NCBI RefSeq assembly: GCF_013200955.2
Contig: NZ_CP053697.2
Coordinates: 4,092,001 to 4,156,000, forward strand
Length of the DNA: 64,000 nucleotides
Source: Pseudomonas campi
GTDB taxonomy: Bacteria; Pseudomonadota; Gammaproteobacteria; Pseudomonadales; Pseudomonadaceae
Direction: 5' to 3'
Both the position numbers and the translations under genes were made by a program. Shown in pieces: positions 7,605 to 16,970 of this stretch. The first letter of the stretch is position 1. Each line of letters starts with the position of its first letter. The notes beneath the pieces are model-generated. The model was not told the origin of the DNA. It worked only from the letters and a program-made list of their open reading frames with translations, and ran no database searches.

Positions 7605-8204
7605 ATGCTTGAAGCCGGCAATTTGTCCCGCCCGGTTCTGCGCCGCCAGCTGCGCCAGGCGCGCCGCAACCTCTCCCCCTTGCAACAGAAACAGGCCGCC
7701 CGCGCCCTCTATCGGCAGCTGGCCCAGCACCCGCTGTTTCGCCGCGCCCGCGATATTGCCCTGTACCTGCCCAATGATGGCGAGATCGACCCGCGCCCAC
7801 TGCTGCACGCCGCCCAGTCGCGCGGCAAGGCCGTCTACCTGCCGGTACTCAGCCGCTGGCCACGCACCAGAATGCGCTTCCAGCGCCTGCAGCTGCACGA
7901 TCGACTGGCAGCCAATCGCTTCCGCATCGCCGAACCCCTGTCCAATCCCAAGCGCCAACGCCGCACCTGGACCCTGGACCTGATCCTGCTACCACTGGTC
8001 GGCTTCGACGAGCATGGCGGACGCCTGGGCATGGGCGGTGGTTTTTATGATCGACAACTGGCCTATCGCCAGCTGCGCAAAAATTGGCACAAGCCGACAC
8101 TGTTGGGACTGGCCCATGAATGCCAGAAGGTGGACAGGCTGGAACTGGCCAGCTGGGATGTGCGGCTACAGGCGGTAGTGACGGATGGCGGCTGGTACGG
8201 CTGA
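7605..8204 (+). CDS. 5-formyltetrahydrofolate cyclo-ligase
   Basis: Starting at ATG 7605 the product has 199 residues, the usual family size. Family features include LRRQLRQARRNLS at the N-terminus, the phosphate-binding YLPNDGEIDPRPLL, and the C-terminal LPLVGFDEHGGRLGMGGGFYDR signature. The enzyme converts 5-formyl-THF to 5,10-methenyl-THF with ATP. It follows 6S RNA as in many gammaproteobacteria, where the two are co-transcribed. The frame stays open upstream to 7539, inside repeat element copy B, but that 22-residue extension has no family counterpart. No strong ribosome-binding site is visible, because the element abuts the ATG. Confidence 0.93.
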   Translation: MLEAGNLSRPVLRRQLRQARRNLSPLQQKQAARALYRQLAQHPLFRRARDIALYLPNDGEIDPRPLLHAAQSRGKAVYLPVLSRWPRTRMRFQRLQLHDRLAANRFRIAEPLSNPKRQRRTWTLDLILLPLVGFDEHGGRLGMGGGFYDRQLAYRQLRKNWHKPTLLGLAHECQKVDRLELASWDVRLQAVVTDGGWYG

Positions 8205-8266
8205 ACGCCTGCTGGCGAGAGACAACGATGGCACCGCGATCCCTGCGGCGCTCATACGTCTTGCGT

Positions 8267-8398
8267 TTACGGCTGAGACTGGCTGATAGCCTGTTCGCCC
8301 TGACGCTCCCAGAGGTTCTGGGTGTAACCCGTGGTAACCATGCCCAGACTGAACAGGATTACCAGTACCCACAATATATCCGGCTTCTTGCGTTTCAT
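8267..8398 (-). CDS. 43-residue single-span membrane peptide
   Basis: The minus-strand ATG at 8398 opens a 43-codon frame. A basic start (MKRKKPD) is followed by a hydrophobic span (ILWVLVILFSLGMVTTGY) and a polar tail ending QAISQSQP. AGGGGGAGG lies a few bases upstream on the coding strand, an excellent ribosome-binding site. The topology should be N-in with a short periplasmic tail, or an uncleaved signal anchor. I believe similar small proteins are annotated as hypothetical at this locus in other pseudomonads. It lies between the cyclo-ligase and EVE genes on the opposite strand; function unknown. Confidence 0.7.
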   Translation of the reverse strand: MKRKKPDILWVLVILFSLGMVTTGYTQNLWERQGEQAISQSQP

Positions 8399-8595
8399 TG
8401 GTTGCCTCCCCCTTTCCAGGCACACTGCATCGACTGACCGGTGGTGGTGTTCTTATTGGTCATGCAAGGCGCCAGGCTGGCCTTCTGCTCTCTGCGGAGC
8501 ACTTTGGACCGAACCACTGCTGGCACCTTATAGCTGTCGGTAGCGAGAACGATTTGAACTACGCCATCGAAGACCGGCAAACAGGAGCAAAGTTC

Positions 8596-9045
8596 ATGCC
8601 GAAATGGCTAATGAAATCAGAACCCGACGAACTGTCGATCCATGACCTGCAGCGCCTCGGTCGCGCACGCTGGGATGGCGTACGCAATTACCAGGCGCGC
8701 AACTTCTTGCGCAGCATGCAGGAAGGCGATCAGTTCTTCTTTTATCACTCCAGTTGCCCCGAACCGGGCATCGCCGGGATTGCCCGCATCGTCGGCCCCA
8801 CCTACCCCGACCCGACCGCCCTGGATCCCGCCAGCCACTACTTCGACGCCAAGGCCAGCCACGAGAAGAACCCGTGGAGTGCCATCGACGTGGAGTTCGT
8901 CGAAGCCTTCCCGCGCGTGCTGCCACTGGCCCAGTTGAAAGCCGCCGGTGAACTGAGCGAACTGGCCCTGGTGCAACGCGGTAGCCGGCTATCGGTAATG
9001 CCGGTCAGCAGCGAGCAATGGGCGGCAATCCTGGCCATGCGTTGA
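8596..9045 (+). CDS. EVE domain protein
   Basis: The 149-residue product begins PKWLMKSEPDELSIHDLQR and has WDGVRNYQARNFLR, then DQFFFYHSSC, and PWSAIDVEFVEAFPR. These are the hallmarks of EVE domains, a PUA-related fold thought to read modified bases in nucleic acids. The open frame extends to 8398, but the conserved MPKWLMKSEPD start at 8596 and an AGGAGC motif 8 bases upstream fix the start here. It is the stand-alone housekeeping type widespread in proteobacteria, not fused to a nuclease or restriction domain. The modification recognised is not known from sequence. Confidence 0.92.
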   Translation: MPKWLMKSEPDELSIHDLQRLGRARWDGVRNYQARNFLRSMQEGDQFFFYHSSCPEPGIAGIARIVGPTYPDPTALDPASHYFDAKASHEKNPWSAIDVEFVEAFPRVLPLAQLKAAGELSELALVQRGSRLSVMPVSSEQWAAILAMR

Positions 9046-9096
9046 GTCTGGTGGCGCACTGTGCTATCAGGATCGAGACGCTCCTGGAGTTCCCTC

Positions 9097-10971
9097 ATGC
9101 GCGCACGCTCGGTCTGGCCGGCAAGGCTGGCGCTGGCCCTTCTCCTGCTGGTGCTGTGCAGCGCCAGCCTGATGCTTGCGCGCTTGCTGGAAAACGACCA
9201 GCACAAGCGCCTGGAGGAGCACGTCGGCTACCAGGCGCGCACCCTCGCCCGGCAACTGGAAAACAACCTGAGCATCGAGGTGGAAAGCCTCGAGCGCATC
9301 GCCCGCTTGTGGAATAACCTGGGCCGCCTGCAACAGGCCGCATGGGAGCACGAAGCGAACATGGCCCTGCAGGGCTTTCCGGCCTATCAGTCGATCCAGT
9401 GGGTCGGCGCCGATCTGCGCATGCGCTGGCTGCTGCCGCTGGCTGGCAACGAGGCGGCGCAGAATTTTCGCCTGAGCGCCGAGCACCCCAACTACCCCCT
9501 GGCCATGCAGGCCAGGAACACTGGTGAACAACGTTTCTCCAACAGCTTCCAACTGGTCCAGGGCGGCCGTGGTTTCGTCCTCTATACCCCCCTGTTCCTC
9601 AAGGACGCCCAGGGCCAGCGCCAGTTCGATGGATTCCTGCAAGGCGTGTTTCGCGTCGAGCCTCTGATGACGCAATTGCTCGACAGCCTCGACAGCGACG
9701 AATTCAGCGTGCAGCTGCTGGAGAACGACCACCCCCTGTACAGCCGCCAGGCACCGGGCAGCCTGCCGCAGATGCCCCAGCGCGTGGCCCTGCAGCTACT
9801 CAACAATCGCACCTTCAGCCTGCAGTTGATACCGACCCAGGCGCTCCTGCAGCGCCTCAATTCGCCACTGCCACAGGTGGTGCTGGGGGCCAGCCTGGCC
9901 ATCAGCCTGCTGCTGGTCGCCGCCCTCGCCCTGGCCCTGGAAAACGCCCGCCGCGCCGAGGCCCTGCAGGTGAGCAATCGCCTGCTGAAAATCGAGGCGA
10001 CCCGCCGCGAAGCCGTCGAACGCCGCCTGCGCGACAGCCGCGAGCGCCTGCAACTGGTGCTCGACCTCACCGATTCCTGCCAGGACAGCCTGTTCATCTT
10101 CGATACCGCAAGCCGCGAGCTGCTGCACATGAACCAGGCCACCTATGCCAGCCTCGGTTACCGCGCGGAACACTTCGCCCAGCTACTGCGCAATGATCCC
10201 GAACAGCTGCTGCCAGGCTTCCATGCCTGGCTGCAGCAGGCCCGTAGCGCCCAGCAGGACAACCAGCCGCGCATCTTCCAGCGCGAAATGCGCCGGCGCG
10301 ACGGCAGCAGCCAGGCCGCCGAGATCAACACCCAGCTGGTGCAATTGCATGAGCGCGAATACCTGATTGCCGTGTCCCGCGACAACCGCGAGCGCCTGGC
10401 CCTGGAGGCACGCCTGCAACGCCTGTCCCAGCTGGATGGTCTGACCGGCCTGTACAACAGACGCTTCTTCGATCAACAGCTGCAGGCGGAATGGCGGCGC
10501 CTGCGCCGCATCGGCGCACCGATGACCCTGCTGATGATCGATATCGACCACTTCAAGGCCTACAACGATGCACTCGGCCACCTGGCCGGCGACGATGTGC
10601 TGCGCAAGGTCGCGACCGTGCTGCAGGAGTGCCTGCAACGCGAGGGCGACGTAGCCTGTCGCTACGGCGGCGAGGAATTCTCCATCATCCTGACCAGCAC
10701 CGGCCTGGATGGTGGCGAGCATGTGGCTGCGCGGGTTCACGAACTGATCGCCAACCTGGCCATCCCCCACCCTGGCAGCCCACAGCAATACCTGACCCTG
10801 AGCATTGGCCTGGCCGTCGCCCAACCGGCCAACGAGGAGCACCCCGGCAGCCTGATCGCCCGCAGCGACCAGGCGCTGTACCAGGCCAAACACGGCGGAC
10901 GCAACCAGACCCGCATCTGGAGCGCCGCACAAGCCTCCGGCTACAGCCCGTCAGAATCCCCCGGCGCCTGA
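9097..10971 (+). CDS. CHASE-PAS-GGDEF diguanylate cyclase
   Basis: The start at 9097 (MRARSVWPARL) has CTGGAG 8 bases upstream; an in-frame GTG at 9061 is less likely. The protein has 624 residues. Transmembrane span 1 lies near residues 10-30. A periplasmic CHASE-like sensor runs from about 40 to 260 (SLERIARLWNNLGR, then FPAYQSIQWVGAD), and span 2 near 265-290. After a coiled linker come a PAS-like segment (about 325-435) and a GGDEF domain. The active site is GGEEF at 524-528, and RxxD at 515-518 forms the product-inhibition I-site. It should make c-di-GMP in response to a periplasmic ligand. No EAL domain is present. Confidence 0.93.
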   Translation: MRARSVWPARLALALLLLVLCSASLMLARLLENDQHKRLEEHVGYQARTLARQLENNLSIEVESLERIARLWNNLGRLQQAAWEHEANMALQGFPAYQSIQWVGADLRMRWLLPLAGNEAAQNFRLSAEHPNYPLAMQARNTGEQRFSNSFQLVQGGRGFVLYTPLFLKDAQGQRQFDGFLQGVFRVEPLMTQLLDSLDSDEFSVQLLENDHPLYSRQAPGSLPQMPQRVALQLLNNRTFSLQLIPTQALLQRLNSPLPQVVLGASLAISLLLVAALALALENARRAEALQVSNRLLKIEATRREAVERRLRDSRERLQLVLDLTDSCQDSLFIFDTASRELLHMNQATYASLGYRAEHFAQLLRNDPEQLLPGFHAWLQQARSAQQDNQPRIFQREMRRRDGSSQAAEINTQLVQLHEREYLIAVSRDNRERLALEARLQRLSQLDGLTGLYNRRFFDQQLQAEWRRLRRIGAPMTLLMIDIDHFKAYNDALGHLAGDDVLRKVATVLQECLQREGDVACRYGGEEFSIILTSTGLDGGEHVAARVHELIANLAIPHPGSPQQYLTLSIGLAVAQPANEEHPGSLIARSDQALYQAKHGGRNQTRIWSAAQASGYSPSESPGA

Positions 10972-11075
10972 ACCGGCGCCAAGTCGGCCGAGCTGCTGCA
11001 GATCGCAGGGTCGATGCACTGCGCAGGCACATGTGGCCGTGGGGTGCACCCTGCGCACCAAGAAATTGTCCGGGC

Positions 11076-11102
11076 CCGCAGGTGCGCACGGCGCACCTGC
11101 GG
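11076..11102. terminator. Perfect 12-bp hairpin between convergent genes
   Basis: CCGCAGGTGCGC and GCGCACCTGCGG pair perfectly around a 3-base loop, between the convergent cyclase and FliL-like genes. There is no T-run on either side, so it may be a structural transcription barrier rather than a canonical terminator. Confidence 0.45.
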
Positions 11103-11126
11103 CATGGCGGGGCAAATAGTGGCGGG

Positions 11127-11543
11127 TTACTGGATGATCAGGTTGTTGAACAGCAAGTCCTCGACGTAGGGCTTGCCTTCTTCCTGGTTGAGCGCGTCCT
11201 GCACCTGCTTGAGCGCTTCCAGGCGCAGCTTTTCCTTGGCGTCCTGGCTGCCCATGCTGGCTTCGGTCTGCTGGGAGAACAGCATCACCAGCTGGTTGCG
11301 GATCAGCGGCTCATGATGCTCGACCTTCTCTTCGGCCTCGGTGCCGGTCACCCGCAGGGCGATATCAGCCTTGAAGAACTTCAGCTTGGGACCTGCGCCG
11401 AAGTTGCCAACCAGGGCTGGCACCAGGCTGTAGTAGGCCACCTTGGGCGCCGCGTTCTCGCCTTCCGCTTCTTCGCCACCGCTGTTGGCCTGAACGGCAA
11501 AGGGCAATGACAGGGCCAACAGCAGAGCAATCCAGGTTTTCAC
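11127..11543 (-). CDS. FliL-like periplasmic/membrane-associated protein
   Basis: The product has 138 residues. It starts with a signal peptide (MKTWIALLLALSLPFAVQA), followed by an acidic linker and a FliL-type domain: YYSLVPALVGNFGAG, then KFFKADIALRVTG and EPLIRNQLVMLFSQQT. FliL proteins associate with the flagellar stator. This copy lies far from flagellar genes and has a cleavable-looking signal peptide rather than the usual N-terminal anchor, so it is better called FliL-like. A role in motility is only inferred from the family. The corresponding PAO1 locus also carries a stand-alone FliL-like gene. Confidence 0.85.
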   Translation of the reverse strand: MKTWIALLLALSLPFAVQANSGGEEAEGENAAPKVAYYSLVPALVGNFGAGPKLKFFKADIALRVTGTEAEEKVEHHEPLIRNQLVMLFSQQTEASMGSQDAKEKLRLEALKQVQDALNQEEGKPYVEDLLFNNLIIQ

Positions 11544-11704
11544 GACGGCAGTTCCTCACTAAAGGGGTGACCTAGCATAGCCATTGCCGCCGCCACACCC
11601 AAGCCCAACGCTTATACGAGGGCATCAGGCCGGGGCATGCTCGTTGACCGGCCGGGCGTGCCACCTACACTGCCAGACCATCAACCCGCTGAGGAAATCT
11701 CGTG

Positions 11705-12682
11705 ATGAAAGCCGTTCTGTGCAAAGCCTTCGGCCCGGCCGAAACCCTGGTAGTGGAAGACGTTGCCAGCCCCGCGCCCAAGAAGAACGAGATCCTCCTC
11801 GAGGTGCATGCCGCCGGGGTCAACTTCCCCGACACCCTGATCATCGAAGGCAAGTACCAGTTCAAGCCGCCCTTCCCCTTCTCCCCGGGCGGTGAAGCGG
11901 CCGGCGTGGTGCTGGAAGTCGGCGAGAAGGTCGAGCACGTCAAGGCCGGTGACCGGGTGATGGCGCTGACCGGCTGGGGCAGCTTCGCCGAACAGGTGGC
12001 GGTGCCCGGCTACAACGTCATGCCGATTCCGCGCGGCCTGGATATCAATGCCGCAGCCGCCTTTGGCATGACCTACGGCACCTCGATGCACGCCCTCAAG
12101 CAGCGCGCCAACCTGCAGCCGGGCGAAACCCTGCTGGTGCTCGGCGCCTCCGGTGGTGTCGGCCTGGCCGCGGTGGAGATCGGCAAGGCCATGGGCGCCA
12201 CCGTGATCGCCGCCGCCAGCAGCGCAGAGAAGCTGGCCGTGGCCAAGGCCGCCGGCGCCGACCACCTGATCAACTACAGCGAGGCGAGCCTCAAGGATGA
12301 AGTGAAGAAGCTCACCGGCGGCCAGGGCGCCGACGTGATCTACGATCCGGTCGGCGGCGACCTGTTCGACCAAGCCATCCGCGCCATCGCCTGGAACGGC
12401 CGCCTACTGGTGGTCGGTTTTGCCAGCGGGCGCATCCCCGAGCTGCCGGTCAACCTCACCTTGCTCAAGGGCGCGGCGGTGGTCGGGGTGTTCTGGGGCT
12501 CGTTCGCCCAGCGCCAGCCGCAGGACAATGCCGCCAACTTCCAGCAGCTGTTCGCCTGGCATGCCGAAGGCAAGCTCAAGCCGCTGGTGTCGCAGGTCTT
12601 CCCGCTGGAGCAGGCCGCCGAGGCGATCAATGCCCTGGGGCAGCGCAAGGCGGTGGGCAAGGTCGTAGTGCAGGTGCGTTGA
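11705..12682 (+). CDS. NADPH:quinone oxidoreductase, zinc-free MDR family
   Basis: The ATG at 11705 gives 325 residues; a GTG immediately before it is an alternative start. The N-terminal GroES-like domain reads MKAVLCKAFGPAETLVVEDV. NADPH is bound by a Rossmann fold with LLVLGASGGVGLAAVEIGKA. Zinc-ligand cysteines and the structural zinc loop of alcohol dehydrogenases are absent, as in quinone oxidoreductases. GGDLFDQAIRAIAWNGRLLV and the C-terminal QRKAVGKVVVQVR fit this group. It reduces quinones or related enones in the cytoplasm. It stands alone, with REP repeats and a bidirectional terminator behind it. Confidence 0.92.
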   Translation: MKAVLCKAFGPAETLVVEDVASPAPKKNEILLEVHAAGVNFPDTLIIEGKYQFKPPFPFSPGGEAAGVVLEVGEKVEHVKAGDRVMALTGWGSFAEQVAVPGYNVMPIPRGLDINAAAAFGMTYGTSMHALKQRANLQPGETLLVLGASGGVGLAAVEIGKAMGATVIAAASSAEKLAVAKAAGADHLINYSEASLKDEVKKLTGGQGADVIYDPVGGDLFDQAIRAIAWNGRLLVVGFASGRIPELPVNLTLLKGAAVVGVFWGSFAQRQPQDNAANFQQLFAWHAEGKLKPLVSQVFPLEQAAEAINALGQRKAVGKVVVQVR

Positions 12683-12689
12683 GCCAAGC

Positions 12690-12761
12690 GTAGGGTGGAT
12701 GACGCCTTTTTCATCCACCATTCAGCGCCGCTTGGTGGATCGGTGCAACGCGATCCACCCC
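12690..12761. repeat. Short palindromic repeats of the GTAGGGTGGATGACGC / GGTGGATCG type
   Basis: GTAGGGTGGATGACGCC followed by TTTTTCATCCACC forms one hairpin. TTGGTGGATCGGTGCAACGCGATCCACCC forms a second (partly quoted). This is a common pseudomonad intergenic palindrome class. It lies directly after the quinone reductase stop codon. Confidence 0.6.
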
Positions 12762-12775
12762 CACGACCGAAACCG

Positions 12776-12834
12776 GTAGCCCGGATGCAATCCGGGAGCA
12801 GAGTTGACTGCTCCCCGGATTGCATCCGGGCTAC
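12776..12834. repeat. Inverted REP pair, GTAGCCCGGATGCAATCCGGG class
   Basis: Two copies of GTAGCCCGGATGCAATCCGGG face each other around a roughly 17-bp spacer, giving a long hairpin. The same class recurs at 25227, 53184, 56969 and 60945, always between genes. Confidence 0.9.
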
Positions 12835-12860
12835 AAAACCTCGCCACTCCCTCTGCACAT

Positions 12861-12888
12861 GAAAAAGCCGCCTGAAGGCGGCTTTTTC
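12861..12888. terminator. Bidirectional rho-independent terminator
   Basis: GAAAAAGCCGCC-TGAA-GGCGGCTTTTTC forms a 12-bp stem with A/T tails on both sides. It serves the convergent quinone reductase and ferredoxin-like reductase genes. Confidence 0.92.
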
Positions 12889-12905
12889 ATTAACGCCAGC
12901 GGCGC

Positions 12906-13874
12906 TCAGTCGCGTGGCGCGTAGGCAAACACGTCGGCGCGCATCTGGTGGGCATCCATGCCGGCCTCGACCAGCGCATCGAGGGTGCCGTAGACCATCG
13001 CTGGCGAGCCGCTGGCATAGACGTGCAGGGCCTTGAGGTCGGCGAAGTCCGCGCACACCGCCTCGTGCAGCAGGCCACAGCGCCCGGACCAGTCACCCGG
13101 CTCACTGACCACCCGATGCAGGTGCAGACCGGAGGTCTGCTGCCAGTCGGCCCAGTGCGGCAGCTGGTAGAAGTCCTCGGCGTGACGCACGCCCCAGTAC
13201 AAGTGCACCGGGTGCTGGAAGCCGGCGGCGCGGCAATGCTCGATCAGGCTGTGCATCTGCGCCATGCCGGTACCGGCGGCGATCAGCACCAGCGGCCCGG
13301 CTGGCAGCTCGGCCAGGTGGGTGTCGCCGAAGGGCAGCTGCACCCTGGCAAAACCCTGGCGACGGAGGAACGCCAGCAACTCGTTGGCGCTTTCTTCGCG
13401 CGCCAGCACGTGCAGTTCCAACTCGCGCCCGCTGTGCGGCGCCGAGGCGAGGGAGAAGGCGGAGTATTCGCCATCCTCACGCTGCACCAACAGGTATTGC
13501 CCGGCGTGGTAACGCGGCAGCTTGCCGGCCGGGGTGCGCAGGCGCACGCGGAACACGTCGCCGCCCACGTCGGTGCATTCGAGCAACTGGCAGTTCAGTT
13601 CGCGCAGCGGCAGCTCGCCGGGCGCCAGCACGCCATCCCAGTGCAGCACGCAGTCCTGCAGCGGTTCGGCCAGGCAGGTGTACAGCTCACCGTGGTCGCG
13701 ATCTTCGCCGCTCTGGCGTACGCGACCCTCGACCAGCAGGGCCGAGCAGATATGGCAGTTGCCATTACGGCAGCTCTGCGGGCAGTCGTAGCCGAGGCGC
13801 CGCGCGGCATCGAGGATGCGCTCGCCGGCCTCGACCTCGAGTACTGCGCCAGAGGGTTGCAGAGTGACTTTCAT
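12906..13874 (-). CDS. 2Fe-2S ferredoxin-type NAD(P)H flavin reductase (CDP-6-deoxy-delta-3,4-glucoseen reductase-like)
   Basis: The product has 322 residues from the ATG at 13874. An N-terminal plant-type ferredoxin domain carries the cluster ligands in CPQSCRNGNCHIC plus a later Cys in YTCLAEPL. It is followed by an FAD-binding domain (RYHAGQYLLVQ, YSAFSLAS) and an NAD-binding domain (LIAAGTGMAQMHSLIEH). Its start overlaps the UbiD stop by one base (TGATG), so it is made with UbiD. The annotated 'glucoseen reductase' function is a family label. An electron donor role for flavin reduction in the UbiX/UbiD step is my inference from the coupling and from the fre-ubiD adjacency in E. coli. Confidence 0.88.
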   Translation of the reverse strand: MKVTLQPSGAVLEVEAGERILDAARRLGYDCPQSCRNGNCHICSALLVEGRVRQSGEDRDHGELYTCLAEPLQDCVLHWDGVLAPGELPLRELNCQLLECTDVGGDVFRVRLRTPAGKLPRYHAGQYLLVQREDGEYSAFSLASAPHSGRELELHVLAREESANELLAFLRRQGFARVQLPFGDTHLAELPAGPLVLIAAGTGMAQMHSLIEHCRAAGFQHPVHLYWGVRHAEDFYQLPHWADWQQTSGLHLHRVVSEPGDWSGRCGLLHEAVCADFADLKALHVYASGSPAMVYGTLDALVEAGMDAHQMRADVFAYAPRD

Positions 13875-15340
13875 CAATCGATTCCGAGTTGGCCCCACAG
13901 CTCATCCACCCGCTGCTTGACCGCCTCGTCCTGGACGATGGCGCGGCCCCACTCGCGGCTGGTCTCGCCCGGCCACTTGTGGGTGGCGTCGAGGCCCATC
14001 TTCGAGCCCAGGCCGGAGATCGGCGAGGCGAAGTCGAGGTAGTCGATCGGCGTGTTGTCGATCAGCACCGTATCGCGCTTGGGATCCATGCGCGTGGTGA
14101 TGGCCCAGATCACGTCGTTCCAGTCCCGTGCATTGATGTCGTCGTCGGTGACGATAACGAACTTGGTGTACATGAACTGTCGCAAAAACGACCACACGCC
14201 GAGCATCACGCGCTTGGCGTGGCCGGGGTACTGCTTCTTCATGGTCACCACCGCCATGCGGTAGGAACAACCTTCCGGCGGCAGGTAGAAGTCGGTGATT
14301 TCCGGGAACTGCTTCTGCAGGATCGGCACGAACACTTCGTTCAGCGCCACGCCGAGAATCGCCGGCTCATCCGGCGGCCGGCCAGTGTAGGTGCTGTGGT
14401 AGATCGGCTTCTGCCGGCGGGTAATGCGCTCGACGGTGAATACCGGGAAGCGGTCGACCTCGTTGTAGTAGCCGGTGTGGTCGCCATACGGGCCTTCATC
14501 GGCCATCTCGCCGGGATGAATCACCCCTTCGAGGACGATTTCGGCGCTGGCCGGTACCTGCAGGTCACTGCCACGGGCCTTGACCAGCTCGGTCTTGTTG
14601 CCGCGCAGCAGACCGGCAAAGGCGTACTCGGAGAGGCTGTCCGGCACCGGGGTGACCGCGCCGAGAATGGTCGCCGGATCGGCACCGAGGGCCACGCAGA
14701 CCGGGTAGGGCTGGCCGGGAAACTTCTCGCACCAGTCGCGGAAATCCAGGGCGCCGCCACGGTGACTGAGCCAGCGCATGATCAGCTTGTTGCGACCGAT
14801 GACCTGCTGGCGGTAGATGCCGAGGTTCTGCCGGTCCTTGTTCGGGCCCTTGGTGATGGTCAGGCCCCAGGTGATCAGCGGGCCGACATCGCCCGGCCAG
14901 CAGGTCTGCACCGGCAGCTTGGTCAGGTCGACGTCGTCGCCCTCCTCGATCACTTCCTGGCACGGTGCGTCCTTGAGCACCTTGGGCGCCATGCTCAGGA
15001 CCTTCTTGAAGATCGGCAGCTTGCTCCAGGCATCCTTCAGGCCTTTCGGCGGCTCCGGCTCCTTGAGGAAGGCCAGCAGCTTGCCGATCTCGCGCAGCTC
15101 GCTGACTGCCTCGGCGCCCATCCCTAAGGCCACGCGCTTGGGTGTGCCGAACAGGTTGCCGAGCACCGGCATGTCAAAGCCGGTGGGGTTTTCGAACAGC
15201 AGCGCCGGGCCGCCCTTGCGCAGGGTGCGGTCGCAGATTTCGGTCATTTCCAGCACCGGGGAAACCGGCGTCTGGATGCGCTTGAGTTCGCCGCGCTGTT
15301 CCAGGCCGCGGATAAAGTCGCGAAGGTCGCGATACTGCAT
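13874..15340 (-). CDS. ubiD: 4-hydroxy-3-polyprenylbenzoate decarboxylase
   Basis: The 488-residue protein begins MQYRDLRDFIRGLEQRGEL and includes the prenylated-FMN and metal-binding region NLGIYRQQVIGRNKLIMRW, with ARGSDLQVPASAEIVLEG further on. The C-terminal part carries ITDFYLPPEGCSYRMAVV. Length and motifs are those of UbiD. It decarboxylates 3-polyprenyl-4-hydroxybenzoate in ubiquinone synthesis, using prenylated FMN made by UbiX (not in this window). It is the first gene of a two-gene unit with the ferredoxin-like reductase and lies downstream of rho on the same strand, separated by the rho terminator. Confidence 0.96.
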   Translation of the reverse strand: MQYRDLRDFIRGLEQRGELKRIQTPVSPVLEMTEICDRTLRKGGPALLFENPTGFDMPVLGNLFGTPKRVALGMGAEAVSELREIGKLLAFLKEPEPPKGLKDAWSKLPIFKKVLSMAPKVLKDAPCQEVIEEGDDVDLTKLPVQTCWPGDVGPLITWGLTITKGPNKDRQNLGIYRQQVIGRNKLIMRWLSHRGGALDFRDWCEKFPGQPYPVCVALGADPATILGAVTPVPDSLSEYAFAGLLRGNKTELVKARGSDLQVPASAEIVLEGVIHPGEMADEGPYGDHTGYYNEVDRFPVFTVERITRRQKPIYHSTYTGRPPDEPAILGVALNEVFVPILQKQFPEITDFYLPPEGCSYRMAVVTMKKQYPGHAKRVMLGVWSFLRQFMYTKFVIVTDDDINARDWNDVIWAITTRMDPKRDTVLIDNTPIDYLDFASPISGLGSKMGLDATHKWPGETSREWGRAIVQDEAVKQRVDELWGQLGID

Positions 15341-15420
15341 GCTTGAGCCTCGTATAGGCGTGCAGGTCGGGGCGCAAAGTTTAGCGCCGAACTGGGTTAT
15401 TCAGAAGGCCGCAGAAACGC

Positions 15421-15444
15421 AAAGGCCGGGTTTCCCCGGCCTTT
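15421..15444. terminator. Terminator after rho
   Basis: AAAGGCCGGG-TTT-CCCGGCCTTT forms a 10-bp stem about 16 bp downstream of the rho stop codon. The T-tail is short; the stem is symmetric and could act in both directions. Confidence 0.75.
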
Positions 15445-15459
15445 GTGGTCACGACTGAA

Positions 15460-16719
<1,260 letters not shown>

Positions 16720-16909
16720 AGGAATGACGTAGCTTTGAGGAAGGGAAGGGAAAGCACTGGGCTTTGGAAGCCGCGCCGCGAGAAGGCGACTGAATCGCTC
16801 GATATTATCGAATTAGGATGCGTCGGCGACGGCTTGGAGGGCAGCGGAGGAACCGCTGACCGGCCGAATGTAACACCGGCCTGGTGACGCGTCTAGCCTG
16901 CCCAAGAAA

Positions 16910-16932
16910 AAGCCCCGCTAGGTGCGGGGCTT
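16910..16932 (-). terminator. trxA terminator
   Basis: On the minus strand AAGCCCCGC-ACCTA-GCGGGGCTT is followed by a T-run. It lies 38 bp after the trxA stop and ahead of the rho leader. Confidence 0.9.
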
Positions 16933-16970
16933 CTCACAGCAGCTGACTGGGGCGGCAGAGCCGCGCGCAA

